Below are positions 35,074 to 45,966 of a DNA stretch of 64,000 nucleotides, one piece after another. A program made the position numbers and the translations under genes. The number at the start of each line of letters is the position of its first letter. The stretch's first letter is position 1. This stretch comes from Oceanobacillus arenosus. Its GTDB lineage: Bacteria; Bacillota; Bacilli; Bacillales; Amphibacillaceae. The stretch is from the NCBI RefSeq assembly GCF_003369575.1, contig NZ_PIOC01000017.1, positions 372,001 through 436,000 on the forward strand. The letters run 5' to 3'. The notes beneath the pieces were generated by a model. It was not told the origin of the DNA and did not search any database. It saw only the letters and a list, made by a program, of their open reading frames with translations.

Positions 35074-35739
35074 ATGGGATGGAAAGGATCAAAGCTTATG
35101 GGGTTTGCTATGATGCTAATTATTGTATTTTTAACAGCATGTAGTGGTGAATCAACAGAGGCACAAATACATAATCATTTAGAAGAAGCGGTTCATTTAG
35201 AGGAAGGTTTTGAAGCACAACAAGGAAATATTACTGATTTGGAAAGGCAAGAGCAAGAAATATATAGTCAAATTATCGATATAGGCATGGATGAATTTGA
35301 TCAAATTGTAGAACTTGCGAAGAAGGCTACTGGCATTATTGACGAAAGATCAGAGGAAATTGAGTTAGAAAAAGAAAGTATTGATGCATCGAGAGAAGAA
35401 TTTAATAAAGTCCGTTCATTGATTGATGAACTTGAAGAGGGAGAAGTAAAGCAAGAAGCAAATAAAATGTATGATATGATGGAAAATCGGTATAAATCAT
35501 ATGATAAGTTGCATGAGGCATACGTACAGTCATTAGCACAAGAGAAAGAACTATATTCAATGCTGCAAAAAGAAGATTTAGAGCAAGAGGAATTAACAGA
35601 ACAAATTAATCTAATAAATGAAAGTTATCAAAAGATATTAGATGAGAATAAGAAATTCAATGAGTATACAACAGAATATAATACAATGAAGAAAGAATTT
35701 TATACATTAGCGGATCTTAATGTAACTTATGTGGAATAG
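35074..35739 (+). CDS. ykyA: YkyA-like cell-wall-associated lipoprotein
   Basis: 221-aa lipoprotein with lipobox LTAC, followed by an almost entirely helical, Glu/Lys-rich body predicted to be coiled coil (residues 30-200). It corresponds by position and form to YkyA, the putative cell-wall binding lipoprotein upstream of pdhA. AGGAGGATG region precedes ATG 35074. Function is unknown. Confidence 0.85.
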   Translation: MGWKGSKLMGFAMMLIIVFLTACSGESTEAQIHNHLEEAVHLEEGFEAQQGNITDLERQEQEIYSQIIDIGMDEFDQIVELAKKATGIIDERSEEIELEKESIDASREEFNKVRSLIDELEEGEVKQEANKMYDMMENRYKSYDKLHEAYVQSLAQEKELYSMLQKEDLEQEELTEQINLINESYQKILDENKKFNEYTTEYNTMKKEFYTLADLNVTYVE

Positions 35740-35748
35740 TAATAGTAG

Positions 35749-35780
35749 AAGGGCTGAAACTCAATTCAGCTCTTTTTTTA
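35749..35780 (+). terminator. Terminator of ykyA
   Basis: GGGCTGAA/TTCAGCTC hairpin followed by TTTTTTT. Confidence 0.85.
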
Positions 35781-35907
35781 TTGGATGGATCAGATGTATT
35801 ATAACAGGCTTCGTGTTGTAATATAACAAAATACATCTGTAAAAATGACTAGTATAAACAATTTATGTAACACCTTTCATTGTAGTAAAGTAGACACAAG
35901 ATTATTA

Positions 35908-35936
35908 TTGACGATATAAGGAAAATAGTCTATCAT
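35908..35936 (+). promoter_or_regulatory. Promoter of the pdh operon
   Basis: TTGACG and TATCAT with a 17-bp spacer. It implies a leader of about 185 nt before pdhA, in which I see no clear riboswitch or terminator. Confidence 0.75.
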
Positions 35937-35951
35937 GAATTTGTATTCATG
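35934..35951. promoter_or_regulatory. ARG-box-like palindrome over the pdh -10
   Basis: CATGAAT-TTGT-ATTCATG, a perfect 18-bp palindrome that starts inside the -10 and reaches the start site. It closely matches the AhrC/ArgR box (CATGAATAAAAATTCAAG type). A repressor bound here would block pdh transcription. Confidence 0.55.
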
Positions 35952-36109
35952 ATTGTACCACTAAAACTAATGCTTTAAAATGTAACAGTTTAAGGAAATT
36001 GAATAAGTGTTAAAAAAGGTTTAATAGGGTACAACCAATATAGAGATTTTATGAGTTTTAGTTTTTGTTAGTTGGGAAAGCTATCAAAGAAAATATTATT
36101 TGGGTATAG

Positions 36110-37210
<1,101 letters not shown>

Positions 37211-37213
37211 CTC

Positions 37214-38191
37214 ATGGCACAAATGACAATGATTCAAGCAATAACTGATGCAATGCGCAATGAACTAAAAAATGATGAAAACGTGCTAGTTTTCGGTGAA
37301 GACGTTGGTCAAAACGGCGGTGTGTTCCGTGCGACAGAAGGATTACAAAAAGAATTCGGCGAAGATCGCGTATTTGATACTCCACTTGCTGAATCTGGAA
37401 TTGGTGGTCTTGCAATTGGATTAGCACTAGAAGGATACCGTCCAGTACCAGAAATTCAATTCTTCGGCTTTGTATTTGAAGTAATGGATTCTGTAGCAGG
37501 ACAAATGAATCGTCTGCGTTTCCGTACTGGTGGAACAAAAAATGCGCCAATTACAGTACGTGCACCATTTGGTGGTGGGGTTCATACTCCAGAAATGCAT
37601 TCTGACTCATTAGAAGGATTAATTGCACAAACACCTGGAATTAAAGTGGTAATCCCTTCAACTCCATATGAAGCAAAAGGTTTATTAATTTCATCTATTC
37701 GCGATAATGATCCAGTAGTATTCTTAGAGCATATGAAACTATATCGTTCATTCCGTGAAGAAGTTCCAGAAGAGGAATATACAATTGAACTTGGTAAAGC
37801 AGCAGTTAAACGTGAAGGGAAAGATGTTACAGTTGTTGCTTATGGCGCAATGGTTCATTCTTCATTAAAAGCTGCCGAAGAACTAGAAAAAGAAGGTATT
37901 GATGTTGAAGTTATCGACCTTCGAACTGTATCACCTGTTGATTATGACACAGTAATTGAATCTGTTAATAAAACAGGACATGCAGTTGTTGTTCAAGAAG
38001 CACAACGTCAAGCAGGTATTGCGGCAAATATCGTAGCTGAGATTCAAGAGAGAGCGATTTTACATTTAGAAGCTCCAGTACTTCGAGTTACAGCAGCAGA
38101 TACTGTTTATCCATTCTCTGAAGCGGAAGATGTATGGTTACCAAGTCATCAAGATATCGTAGAGAAGATTAAAGCTGTCGTAAACTTTTAA
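37214..38191 (+). CDS. pdhB: Pyruvate dehydrogenase E1 beta
   Basis: 325-aa partner of E1 alpha in the heterotetramer. Characteristic segments are [19 protein letters not shown], the E2-contact region [14 protein letters not shown], and [14 protein letters not shown], followed by the transketolase C-terminal domain (from about 200) ending [12 protein letters not shown]. It begins three bases after the pdhA stop, with AAGGAG inside the end of pdhA. Confidence 0.97.
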   Translation: MAQMTMIQAITDAMRNELKNDENVLVFGEDVGQNGGVFRATEGLQKEFGEDRVFDTPLAESGIGGLAIGLALEGYRPVPEIQFFGFVFEVMDSVAGQMNRLRFRTGGTKNAPITVRAPFGGGVHTPEMHSDSLEGLIAQTPGIKVVIPSTPYEAKGLLISSIRDNDPVVFLEHMKLYRSFREEVPEEEYTIELGKAAVKREGKDVTVVAYGAMVHSSLKAAEELEKEGIDVEVIDLRTVSPVDYDTVIESVNKTGHAVVVQEAQRQAGIAANIVAEIQERAILHLEAPVLRVTAADTVYPFSEAEDVWLPSHQDIVEKIKAVVNF

Positions 38192-38213
38192 TTTGAGATA
38201 GGAGGTAGTATTA

Positions 38214-39482
38214 ATGGCATTTGAATTTAAATTCCCAGATATTGGTGAAGGAATCACAGAGGGTGAAATCGTAAAGTGGTTCGTTAATGAAGGCGATGAA
38301 GTAAAAGAAGACGATACACTATGTGAGGTTCAGAACGATAAAGCTGTCGTTGAAATTCCTTCACCTGTAGATGGTACAGTTAAGAAGATCCACGTTGCAG
38401 AAGGTGAAGTTGCAAACGTTGGTAATGTATTTATTACTTTAGATGCTGAAGGATATGAGTCCGAAGAACCAGCAGAAGAAGCTAAGGAAGAAGCACCAAA
38501 AGCAGAAGCAAAATCAGAAGAAAAACCAGCAGCAGAGTCAGCACAAGCAGAAGAATCTGATGGCAAACGCGTTATCGCAATGCCTTCTGTTAGAAAATAT
38601 GCTCGTGAAAACGATGTGAACATTCAAGCGGTGTCAGGTACTGGTAAAAACGGTCGTATTCTAAAAGAAGATATTGATAACTATCTAAATGGTGGTCAAA
38701 CTTCAGAAGCTGCACAAGCAGAAGAATCTACTGATAAGAGCACAGAAACTAAACAAGCTCCAGTTGTGTCAGAAGGACAATATCCTGAATCACGCGAGAA
38801 GATGACAAGTATCCGTAAAGCTATTGCTAAAGCAATGGTTAACTCGAAATCAAAAGCACCACATGTTACATTAATGGATGATGTAGAAGTATCAGCACTA
38901 GTTACACATCGTAAGAAATTCAAAGCTGTTGCAGCTGACCAAGGCATTAAATTAACCTTCTTGCCGTATGTTGTAAAAGCATTGGTTTCAGCATCTAAGA
39001 AATATCCAATTCTAAATTCTTATATTGATGAAGCAACAGACGAAATCGTTGAAAAACATTATTATAACGTTGGTATTGCTGCTGATACAGATCGTGGATT
39101 ACTTGTACCAGTTGTTAAAAATGCAGACCGCAAATCTATCTTTGAGATTTCCGCGGAGATAAATGAATTGGCAGTTAAAGCTCGTGATGGTAAACTTACA
39201 CCAGACGAGATGAAAGGCGCATCAAATACCATTTCAAATATTGGTTCTGCTGGTGGTCAATGGTTTACACCTGTACTTAACTACCCAGAAGCATGTATCC
39301 TTGGTATCGGACGAATTGCTGAGAAGCCAATCGTAAAAGATGGCGAAATCGTAATCGCTCCAGTTCTTGCATTATCACTTAGCTTCGATCACCGTATCGT
39401 TGATGGTGCAACGGCACAAAACGCTTTGAATCAAATCAAACGATTACTAAATGATCCACAATTAATTATGATGGAGGCGTAA
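38214..39482 (+). CDS. pdhC: Dihydrolipoyl acetyltransferase E2
   Basis: 422-aa core of the complex. One lipoyl domain (residues 1-80; lipoylated Lys43 in QNDKAVVE) is followed by an Ala/Glu/Lys-rich linker, the E1/E3-binding domain ([15 protein letters not shown], about 120-155), a second linker and the catalytic domain from about 190, with the active-site DHRIVDGA near the C-terminus. GATAGGAGGT precedes ATG. Confidence 0.97.
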   Translation: MAFEFKFPDIGEGITEGEIVKWFVNEGDEVKEDDTLCEVQNDKAVVEIPSPVDGTVKKIHVAEGEVANVGNVFITLDAEGYESEEPAEEAKEEAPKAEAKSEEKPAAESAQAEESDGKRVIAMPSVRKYARENDVNIQAVSGTGKNGRILKEDIDNYLNGGQTSEAAQAEESTDKSTETKQAPVVSEGQYPESREKMTSIRKAIAKAMVNSKSKAPHVTLMDDVEVSALVTHRKKFKAVAADQGIKLTFLPYVVKALVSASKKYPILNSYIDEATDEIVEKHYYNVGIAADTDRGLLVPVVKNADRKSIFEISAEINELAVKARDGKLTPDEMKGASNTISNIGSAGGQWFTPVLNYPEACILGIGRIAEKPIVKDGEIVIAPVLALSLSFDHRIVDGATAQNALNQIKRLLNDPQLIMMEA

Positions 39483-39486
39483 GACA

Positions 39487-40893
39487 ATGGTAGTAGGAGA
39501 TTTTCCAATCGAAGTAGATACGTTAGTTGTTGGAGCAGGACCTGGTGGCTATGTTGCTGCCATCCGTGCAGCACAGTTAGGCCAAAAAGTAACAATCGTT
39601 GAAAAAAATGCAATTGGTGGGGTTTGCTTAAATGTAGGTTGTATCCCTTCTAAAGCATTAATTTCAGCAGGACATTCATTTGAAAGTGCTACTGGAAATG
39701 AAGCATTAGGAATTAAAACTGAAAATGTTACCATTGATTTCGCGAAGGTTCAAGAGTGGAAAGGTAGCGTTGTTAATAAACTTACTTCTGGTGTTGAAAG
39801 CTTACTAAAAGGGAATAAAGTTGATATCGTAAGAGGCGAAGTTTATTTTCATGATGCAAATACAGTAAAAGTAATGGATGAGAATACTTCTCAAACATAT
39901 AAATTTAATAACTGTATTATTGCAACTGGCTCACATCCAATTGAAATTCCTACTTTCAAGTTCTCTGATCGAGTATTAGATTCAACTGGTGCTCTAAACT
40001 TGAAAGAAGTACCGAAGAAATTGGTAGTAATTGGTGCTGGATATGTTGGTAGTGAATTAGGATCTGCATACGCTAACTTTGGTACAGAAGTAACTTTCCT
40101 TGAAGGTGCTAAAGATATCTTAGGTGGATTCGAGAAACAAATGACTGCACTAGTTAAAAAAGGCCTTAAAGCTAAAGGTGCAACAATTGTAACAGAAGCA
40201 ATGGCTAAAGGTGTAGAAGAAACTGCTGATGGTGTTAAAGTTACTTATGAAGTTAAAGGTAAAGAAGAGACTGTAGAAGCTGATTATGTACTAGTAACAG
40301 TTGGTCGTCGTCCAAATACTTCAGAGCTTGGACTTGAACAAGTTGGAATTGAAATGGATGAGAAAGGTCTTATCAAAGTAGATAAGCAATCTCGTACGAA
40401 TATTAGCAACATCTATGCAATTGGTGATATTGTACCAGGACTTCCACTCGCACATAAAGCATCATATGAAGGTAAAATTGCAGCTGAAGCAATTAGCGGT
40501 GAAAAATCTGAAGTGGATTATATCGGTATGCCTGCTGTTGCCTTTACAGAACCTGAACTTGCACAAGTTGGTTTAACAGAGCAACAAGCAAAAGATGCTG
40601 GATATGATGTTAAGGTTGGCAAATTCCCATTTGCTGCAAATGGCCGTGCATTATCATTAAACAATAGCGATGGTTTCTTGAAACTTATCACTCGTAAAGA
40701 GGACGGATTAGTTCTTGGTGGTCAAATTGCTGGACCAAATGCAAGTGATATGATTTCTGAGCTTAGCTTAGCTGTTGAATCAGGCATGACTGCGGAAGAT
40801 ATTGCATTAACAGTCCATGCACATCCAACATTGGGTGAAATTACAATGGAAGCTGCAGAAGTAGCTATTGGTAAACCAATCCATATTATGTAA
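39487..40893 (+). CDS. pdhD: Dihydrolipoyl dehydrogenase E3
   Basis: 468-aa FAD disulfide oxidoreductase that re-oxidises lipoamide with NAD+. The FAD motif is GAGPGG, the redox pair is Cys47 and Cys52 in [13 protein letters not shown], the NAD motif is [10 protein letters not shown], and the catalytic His-Glu pair is in HAHPTLGE near the C-terminus. It starts four bases after pdhC. Confidence 0.97.
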   Translation: MVVGDFPIEVDTLVVGAGPGGYVAAIRAAQLGQKVTIVEKNAIGGVCLNVGCIPSKALISAGHSFESATGNEALGIKTENVTIDFAKVQEWKGSVVNKLTSGVESLLKGNKVDIVRGEVYFHDANTVKVMDENTSQTYKFNNCIIATGSHPIEIPTFKFSDRVLDSTGALNLKEVPKKLVVIGAGYVGSELGSAYANFGTEVTFLEGAKDILGGFEKQMTALVKKGLKAKGATIVTEAMAKGVEETADGVKVTYEVKGKEETVEADYVLVTVGRRPNTSELGLEQVGIEMDEKGLIKVDKQSRTNISNIYAIGDIVPGLPLAHKASYEGKIAAEAISGEKSEVDYIGMPAVAFTEPELAQVGLTEQQAKDAGYDVKVGKFPFAANGRALSLNNSDGFLKLITRKEDGLVLGGQIAGPNASDMISELSLAVESGMTAEDIALTVHAHPTLGEITMEAAEVAIGKPIHIM

Positions 40894-40913
40894 GCACGAC
40901 ATTATAAATTTTT

Positions 40914-40953
40914 AAGGGATAGCTGAATTACCGGCTATCCCTTTTGTTTTTTT
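40914..40953 (+). terminator. Terminator of the pdh operon
   Basis: AAGGGATAGC/GCTATCCCTT hairpin followed by a T-rich stretch. Confidence 0.88.
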
Positions 40954-41069
40954 AAACCCAGAATAGGGTATGTGTAAAATATTAGCGCATCTAGATATTG
41001 CACTCCCGAGTATGCTATGATTCTCTTTAAAGAAGCTACATATTTTTAAAAAAGAGGAGGACGTTGGCT

Positions 41070-41936
41070 GTGAAACAAAACGTAATCACCATGTTAATCG
41101 TTATGTTAATGCTATTTTTATCGGCATGTAATACGGAATCTACATCCCAATCCGTTTCATTGAATGAGGAAGTGAAGGAAGAGCCAACCAGCAATGAAGA
41201 AGAGCCGAATAATAAAACAGATGAAGCTGTTAGAGAGGAACTAGGGAAAGAAGAGGATAATCAGGAAGAAGAAGTACGTGCGGTATACCAAGTTTCTGAT
41301 AAATCAACCGTTATCCCACTAGCAGAAGATATTGATGAAAATGTTGTATTACTAACCTTTGATGATGCTCCTGATAGATATTCATTGGACATTGCTGAAA
41401 CGCTGAGATCCTTGGATGCAAATGCAATATTCTTTGTGAATGGGCATTTCATTAGTACTCCAGAGGGAGAAGATAAATTGAGAAAAATCCATGATATGGG
41501 TTTTTTGATTGGTAATCATACATATAACCATCCATTATTATCGACGATTTCTGAGGAGGAACAAAAAGAAGAAATTGTTTCGTTGAATAATCGTATAGAA
41601 GAAATAATTGGTGAACGACCGAAGTTTTTCCGTGCACCAAATGGGGTTAATACAGATTATTCAAAACAGGTTGTACAGGATGAAGGTATGGTGTTAATGA
41701 ACTGGACTTATGGTTATGATTATTTTGAGCCATATATGAATAAAGGTAAGCTAACAACCGCAATGATTACTGGTGAAGGTCCAGAGGCTGATGTGCCTTA
41801 TTCGCTTCTAAAACCCGGAGCGAATTTATTGATGCATGATAGGGAATGGACTTCAGCTGCACTTGCAGATATTATCAAGGGATTGCGTGAAAGTGGATAT
41901 GAAATGGTAGATCCTAACCTAATTCAAATAAAGTGA
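41070..41936 (+). CDS. Polysaccharide deacetylase family lipoprotein
   Basis: 288-aa lipoprotein (lipobox LSAC) with an acidic linker and a NodB-type deacetylase domain from about residue 88. Motif 1 is LTFDDAP (TFDD with Ala for the usual Gly), motif 2 HTYNH with two metal-binding His, motif 3 RAPNG, and motif 5 LMHD. It probably removes acetyl groups from wall peptidoglycan or a related glycan outside the cell. GTG 41070 lies nine bases after GAGGAGG. In B. subtilis the gene slp occupies the corresponding spot. Confidence 0.88.
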   Translation: MKQNVITMLIVMLMLFLSACNTESTSQSVSLNEEVKEEPTSNEEEPNNKTDEAVREELGKEEDNQEEEVRAVYQVSDKSTVIPLAEDIDENVVLLTFDDAPDRYSLDIAETLRSLDANAIFFVNGHFISTPEGEDKLRKIHDMGFLIGNHTYNHPLLSTISEEEQKEEIVSLNNRIEEIIGERPKFFRAPNGVNTDYSKQVVQDEGMVLMNWTYGYDYFEPYMNKGKLTTAMITGEGPEADVPYSLLKPGANLLMHDREWTSAALADIIKGLRESGYEMVDPNLIQIK

Positions 41937-42111
41937 AACTTCATTAAGTGGGGAGCTTACAGCAAGTTAATTCGGGATAAATTTACATTGAATTCTCATA
42001 CAAATCAATAGAAGATCATCTTAGGCGCATATTTTCCATTGTGACATGTAATATATTTATATAGTCATCATTAATAATAAAAAATAATTTAATATGTCAT
42101 ACTATTTAGGG

Positions 42112-42140
42112 TTGATTTATTAAATATGCTATATTATAAT
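42112..42140 (+). promoter_or_regulatory. Promoter of SR1 RNA
   Basis: TTGATT and TATAAT, 17 bp apart, about 40 bp before the SR1P start. In B. subtilis sr1 is repressed by CcpN and CcpA under sugar; I cannot define those sites here. Confidence 0.75.
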
Positions 42141-42180
42141 ATGAATACGTTATCAAATAGATTGCAAAGGGGTTGGGCTA

Positions 42181-42282
42181 ATGGGAACGATTATTTGTCA
42201 AGATTGTCAAAAGGTTATTGAAAATTATGACGAGGAAAAAGTTACAACTCTTTACAGTACATGTCCTAACTGTAAAAAATAA
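42181..42282 (+). CDS. sr1P: SR1P, GapA-binding peptide
   Basis: 33-aa peptide beginning MGTIICQDCQKVIENYDEEK and continuing VTTLYSTCPNCKK. It matches B. subtilis SR1P, which binds glyceraldehyde-3-phosphate dehydrogenase GapA and through it promotes RNase J1 activity. Four cysteines (CxxC and CxxC) could bind zinc. AAAGGGG precedes ATG. RNase J1 is also encoded in this window. Confidence 0.88.
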   Translation: MGTIICQDCQKVIENYDEEKVTTLYSTCPNCKK

Positions 42283-42374
42283 TCATTCGTACACAGCTTA
42301 ATAGTACATTCAGTCTATCTCATTAACTGAATGATGCAATCGACGAAGATAAAAATAGAATAAATCATAATTCC

Positions 42375-42407
42375 AACAGTTACATATATCAATGTAGCTG
42401 TTTTTTC
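42375..42407 (+). terminator. Terminator of SR1
   Basis: AACAGTTACAT/ATGTAGCTGTT hairpin (one G-T pair) followed by TTTTTT. Confidence 0.85.
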
Positions 42408-42505
42408 TATTTAATACTCGCTTGTAGGTATTAAAGTAATTTTAGATTTTGCATTAATGGCATGTTACTATTAAATTAAATATTTAAAATAAAGGGGAAT
42501 CATTT

Positions 42506-43462
42506 GTGAACTTTAATACGAGAATCACATCATTATTAGACATTCAGTATCCAATTATCCAAGGGGGACTTGCTTATTTGGCTTATTCAGATTTAGCTGC
42601 AGCAGTTTCCAATGCTGGTGGGCTGGGGCAAATTACGGCGATGAGCCTGCCGGGTCCTGATGAGTTAAAAAATGAAATTAAACGTGTGAGAAGCTTAACA
42701 AATAAACCATTTGGTGTAAATTTTGCCATTGGTCAACATGGGCGGCCATTTGCAGAAATGGTTGAAGTGGCAATTGAAGGTGAAGTTCCGGTTATCTCTA
42801 TCACGGGTGGAAATCCTAAAGGCGTAATAGATATGACGCGTGGTCATAATGTTAAAATCTTAGTTCTTGTAGCCGCAAAACGACAAGCAAAAAAGGCGGA
42901 GGAAATAGGTGCAGACGCGGTAATGGTTGTTGGTCAAGAGGGGGGAGGACATCTTGGTCGAAGTGATACTGGAACCTTTGTATTAACACCTGAAGTTGTG
43001 GATCATGTATCGATACCTGTTATTGCCTCAGGCGGAATTGTTGATGGTCGAGGATTAATGGCTGCACTTAGTTTAGGTGCAGAAGGAATAGAGTTGGGTA
43101 CAAGGTTTATCGCAACGAAGGAATGTGTTGCAGCACATGCTGCATATAAGCAGGCAATTGTTGATGCAGATGAGAATTCTACAGTTGTGATCAAGCGTTC
43201 AATTGGTGCACCTGCAAGAGCATTAAGAAATGCTTGGACAGAGGAAATTTTAGCAATTGAAAAATTAGAACAAGGCTATGAATCCTTGAAAGACCATATT
43301 AGTGGTGAAGCGAATAAACGCTATATTTATGATGGAAATGCGAAGAACGGATTCGGTTGGGCAGGTCAATCCTCCATTAGAATCCATGATATACCATCCG
43401 TTGAGGAGCTAATTCAATCCATTGTAATAGAAGCAGAGGAAATTAGAAAGGCTTGGATATAG
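42506..43462 (+). CDS. Nitronate monooxygenase / NAD(P)H-dependent flavin oxidoreductase family
   Basis: 318-aa FMN-dependent TIM-barrel enzyme. The N-terminal YPIIQGGLAYLAYSDLAAAVSNAGGLG, the FMN-phosphate motif GGHLGR and IASGGIVDGRGLMAALSLGAEGIELGTRF (pieces of one region) are those of the NMO/2-nitropropane dioxygenase family. FabK-type enoyl reductases share this fold, so the reaction is not certain. GTG 42506 follows AAAGGGG. Confidence 0.88.
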   Translation: MNFNTRITSLLDIQYPIIQGGLAYLAYSDLAAAVSNAGGLGQITAMSLPGPDELKNEIKRVRSLTNKPFGVNFAIGQHGRPFAEMVEVAIEGEVPVISITGGNPKGVIDMTRGHNVKILVLVAAKRQAKKAEEIGADAVMVVGQEGGGHLGRSDTGTFVLTPEVVDHVSIPVIASGGIVDGRGLMAALSLGAEGIELGTRFIATKECVAAHAAYKQAIVDADENSTVVIKRSIGAPARALRNAWTEEILAIEKLEQGYESLKDHISGEANKRYIYDGNAKNGFGWAGQSSIRIHDIPSVEELIQSIVIEAEEIRKAWI

Positions 43463-43491
43463 TAATAAAAAATCAATCATAGCAAAGGAAA

Positions 43492-43519
43492 AGTGAGGCA
43501 GCCATAACTGGTGCCTCAC
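43492..43519 (-). terminator. Terminator overlapping the end of yktB
   Basis: GTGAGGCA/TGCCTCAC hairpin with a T-rich tail on the minus strand, also serving the convergent plus-strand gene. Confidence 0.6.
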
Positions 43520-44142
43520 CTTGGTATTCTTGACTGTAGTGAAATATGATAAAGGGGAATTAACCTATCATACACATCCTTGACAGTTTCTATAAACGTA
43601 TCTCCATCAGCAATACGGACATCTTCTTGAGGGAGTTGCAGACCAATCAGAAATTCTGCCTTCTTCACATCACGAAAACGCTCCAACTCTTTCAATTGTA
43701 ATTCTTCTAGTTTAATAGAATCCCTTTTCATATGATCCATTGAAATGACAAAGTCATTTGGGAGTTGTTTGATTTCATCGAAATGGTTGATTAGTGATTT
43801 TGCTATTTCCTGCTTATGTGGCAATTCATAAATAAGTGCGAGCCAGACAAATACATGGTCATCGAATAAGCCAACCTGAAAGTGGGGGTGCTGTTTATAG
43901 CCGCGTTTATTATCCGCTATAGCTAACCAAGTATCATTAGGTGGGTTAACGGTTCTTCTTGCATGTCTAGCAATATGTAAATATACTTCATTTCCTAATT
44001 TTGCTGAAAGATAATCTACTAATTCATTGCCAATTTTTTGGAACTTCGGCTGAATTCTCGTTTGGATTGCTTCCATTCTTTCGTCTAGTCCATTAATTTG
44101 AAATGTGTCAAAATCCTGTTTTGAAAAGCCTGTAAAAGCCAA
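43516..44142 (-). CDS. yktB: UPF0637 family protein YktB
   Basis: 208-aa soluble protein matching B. subtilis YktB: FSKQDFDTFQINGLDERMEAI (start), then HIARHARRTVNPPNDTWLAI, HPHFQVGLFDDHVFVWLALIYE and ISMDHMKRD. Function unknown. TTG 44142 is chosen because GGAAGG is eight bases before it and the protein then starts as the family does. The longer frame adds an unlikely hydrophobic leader. yktB beside suhB is conserved synteny. Confidence 0.88.
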   Translation of the reverse strand: MAFTGFSKQDFDTFQINGLDERMEAIQTRIQPKFQKIGNELVDYLSAKLGNEVYLHIARHARRTVNPPNDTWLAIADNKRGYKQHPHFQVGLFDDHVFVWLALIYELPHKQEIAKSLINHFDEIKQLPNDFVISMDHMKRDSIKLEELQLKELERFRDVKKAEFLIGLQLPQEDVRIADGDTFIETVKDVYDRLIPLYHISLQSRIPR

Positions 44143-44381
44143 ATTATTCACCTTCCGATTATTTAAAAATGTAATAATAATTATTAGGTATTGATAGAAT
44201 AAAGTCAAGCGATACCAACAGTTTAACCTGAATATAAATCGTATCGATGTTTAAAATCAGCTTAAAATGGGAAGAGTTATAAAATAAATAATTGATTTCT
44301 GAAAATTAAATGAACGAATCACAATGAAATTCATAAAATATAAGAAAGATAAATAGATGGAATAGACTTAGGCGAAAGGTT

Positions 44382-44585
44382 GTGGACAATTTGAAATATG
44401 TAATGGAAGCATTAAAACGTAAAGAAGCGGAAGAAAAGCTGCCAGTTATCCGAATGGAAATTGATTATGAATTGGTTACACTTTATGATGCAATGCAGGA
44501 AAAAGACAAATTACAAATAATAAAAACAAAGGATCGATTAGAAGCGTTAAGAATTCAAATGCTTGAAATAGAAAATGAAGTATAA
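44382..44585 (+). CDS. Small helical protein, ykzI-like position
   Basis: 67-aa charged, helical protein (KYVMEALKRKEAEEKL ... DKLQIIKTKDRLEALRIQMLEI). It sits between yktB and suhB, where B. subtilis has the small gene ykzI, so it may be the counterpart; I cannot confirm homology. GTG 44382 and TTG 44391 are both possible starts, with AAAGG just before. Confidence 0.6.
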   Translation: MDNLKYVMEALKRKEAEEKLPVIRMEIDYELVTLYDAMQEKDKLQIIKTKDRLEALRIQMLEIENEV

Positions 44586-44666
44586 GTTTCCTCCTGGATG
44601 AATAAATATGACGTGCCCCATTCTATTTGGTACAATATTAGGTATCAGCTAAATGGAGGTATATTG

Positions 44667-45473
44667 ATGAATATAGATGAACGAAATGCAATATATAATC
44701 AAGCAAAAGAGTGGGTATTCACCGCCGGAAAAAATATTCGAGCAAAAATTGATGATCCCTTAGTTATTGATACAAAATCGAATCCTAATGATCTTGTAAC
44801 AACGATGGACAAAGAAACTGAAGCGTATTTTGTTGAGAAGATAAATCAAGAATATCCAGAGCACCATATTATCGGTGAGGAAGGATATGGTGATAAGCTT
44901 ACAACATTAGCTGGTACGGTTTGGATTATTGATCCGATAGATGGGACCATGAATTTTGTTCATCAAAAACGGAACTTTGCAATCTCGGTTGGGATTTACC
45001 ATGAAGGAATTGGTGAAATCGGGTTAATCTATGATGTTATGAACGATATCTTGTATCATGCAAAAAGAAATGAAGGAGCATATAAAAACGAAGCAAAATT
45101 GGCTCCATTAAAGCAGGATGTTAAATTTGAAGAAGCAATTATTGGTATGAATCATTTTTGGTTATGTGAAAATCGTTTAGTAGATGAGAAGGTAATGCAA
45201 CAATTCGTTCGTAAAATCAGAGGTACGAGAACATATGGATCTGCAGCACTCGAGTTTGCATACGTGGCAGAGGGGATTGTTGATGGATATTTAACAATGA
45301 ACCTAGCACCATGGGATATTGCAGCGGGAATCGTAATTGTAAATGAAGTCGGTGGCGTGACAACAGATATTGCCGGCGTAACGCTCAGTATGTTGGAGAA
45401 AAATTCAGTCTTTACATGCAACGCCAGCTTACAGCATGAAATTATTCAATTCATAGAAAAGGGGAGAAAGTGA
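44667..45473 (+). CDS. suhB: Inositol monophosphatase family protein (SuhB/YktC)
   Basis: 268-aa Mg2+-dependent phosphatase. The metal motifs are complete: HHIIGEEGYGD, then WIIDPIDGTMNFVH, and LAPWDIAAGIVIVNEVGG. Substrates in relatives include inositol-1-phosphate and similar sugar phosphates. ATG 44667 lies after TGGAGGT at ideal distance; the longer frame from 44598 is not supported. Confidence 0.93.
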   Translation: MNIDERNAIYNQAKEWVFTAGKNIRAKIDDPLVIDTKSNPNDLVTTMDKETEAYFVEKINQEYPEHHIIGEEGYGDKLTTLAGTVWIIDPIDGTMNFVHQKRNFAISVGIYHEGIGEIGLIYDVMNDILYHAKRNEGAYKNEAKLAPLKQDVKFEEAIIGMNHFWLCENRLVDEKVMQQFVRKIRGTRTYGSAALEFAYVAEGIVDGYLTMNLAPWDIAAGIVIVNEVGGVTTDIAGVTLSMLEKNSVFTCNASLQHEIIQFIEKGRK

Positions 45474-45480
45474 CGGCGGT

Positions 45481-45651
45481 TCATGTCACTTTCTTTTTTC
45501 TGGAAATTCCAAAGGACATAAGTACTGAGCCTAAGAACAAGAATAATAGCACAAGCCATATACTACGTAATGCAATTGCTAGTCCAACTCCGACAAACAT
45601 CGCTATGACGAGGATAGAAAGTAGTAACATTGGAACATTAATGTTTTTCAT
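45481..45651 (-). CDS. ylaF: YlaF-like small membrane protein
   Basis: 56-aa protein with two membrane segments (LLLSILVIAMFVGVGLAIAL and IWLVLLFLFLGSVLMSFGI) and a basic tail. Position after suhB fits YlaF (DUF5325). ATG 45651 follows GAGGTG. Convergent with suhB. Function unknown. Confidence 0.7.
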   Translation of the reverse strand: MKNINVPMLLLSILVIAMFVGVGLAIALRSIWLVLLFLFLGSVLMSFGISRKKKVT

Positions 45652-45695
45652 GAATATACACCTCATTATTTATTCCATTTTATTATCATAATTTT

Positions 45696-45724
45696 AGTAT
45701 AACGCAAAATGAAAAGGGATTCAA
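45696..45724 (-). promoter_or_regulatory. Promoter of ylaF
   Basis: Minus strand TTGAAT and TATACT, 17 bp apart, 45 bp before the gene. The rest of the 315-bp gap up to ylaH shows no other clear feature. Confidence 0.65.
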
Positions 45725-45966
45725 AAATCAGCAAGTAAAATCCCAATTCTGTTCAGTTAACATTTCGTAGAGGATGAAGTTTCACTTTATATCATCGGTT
45801 TTGGCTGGCGCGAAAAGAGAAGATTTAGTATGATATACAAAGAGTTTGAATTGTTACAAGTTATAAGAATGCTTCAAATGATTTGTTTTCGGCTTATCAT
45901 TTTGATCCATAAAGAGAGAATAAAATGGGTCTAAGTGGCACTTGGAAAGGGATGGAGGAAAAACGA

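Larger units (their letters stand above)
42147..42408 (+). ncRNA. sr1: SR1-like dual-function RNA
   Basis: The transcript is predicted from the promoter above to the terminator at 42375-42406, about 260 nt. It encodes SR1P near its 5' end and lies downstream of pdhD, as B. subtilis SR1 (205 nt) does. In B. subtilis the RNA also base-pairs with ahrC mRNA. Ends are inferred. Confidence 0.65.
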
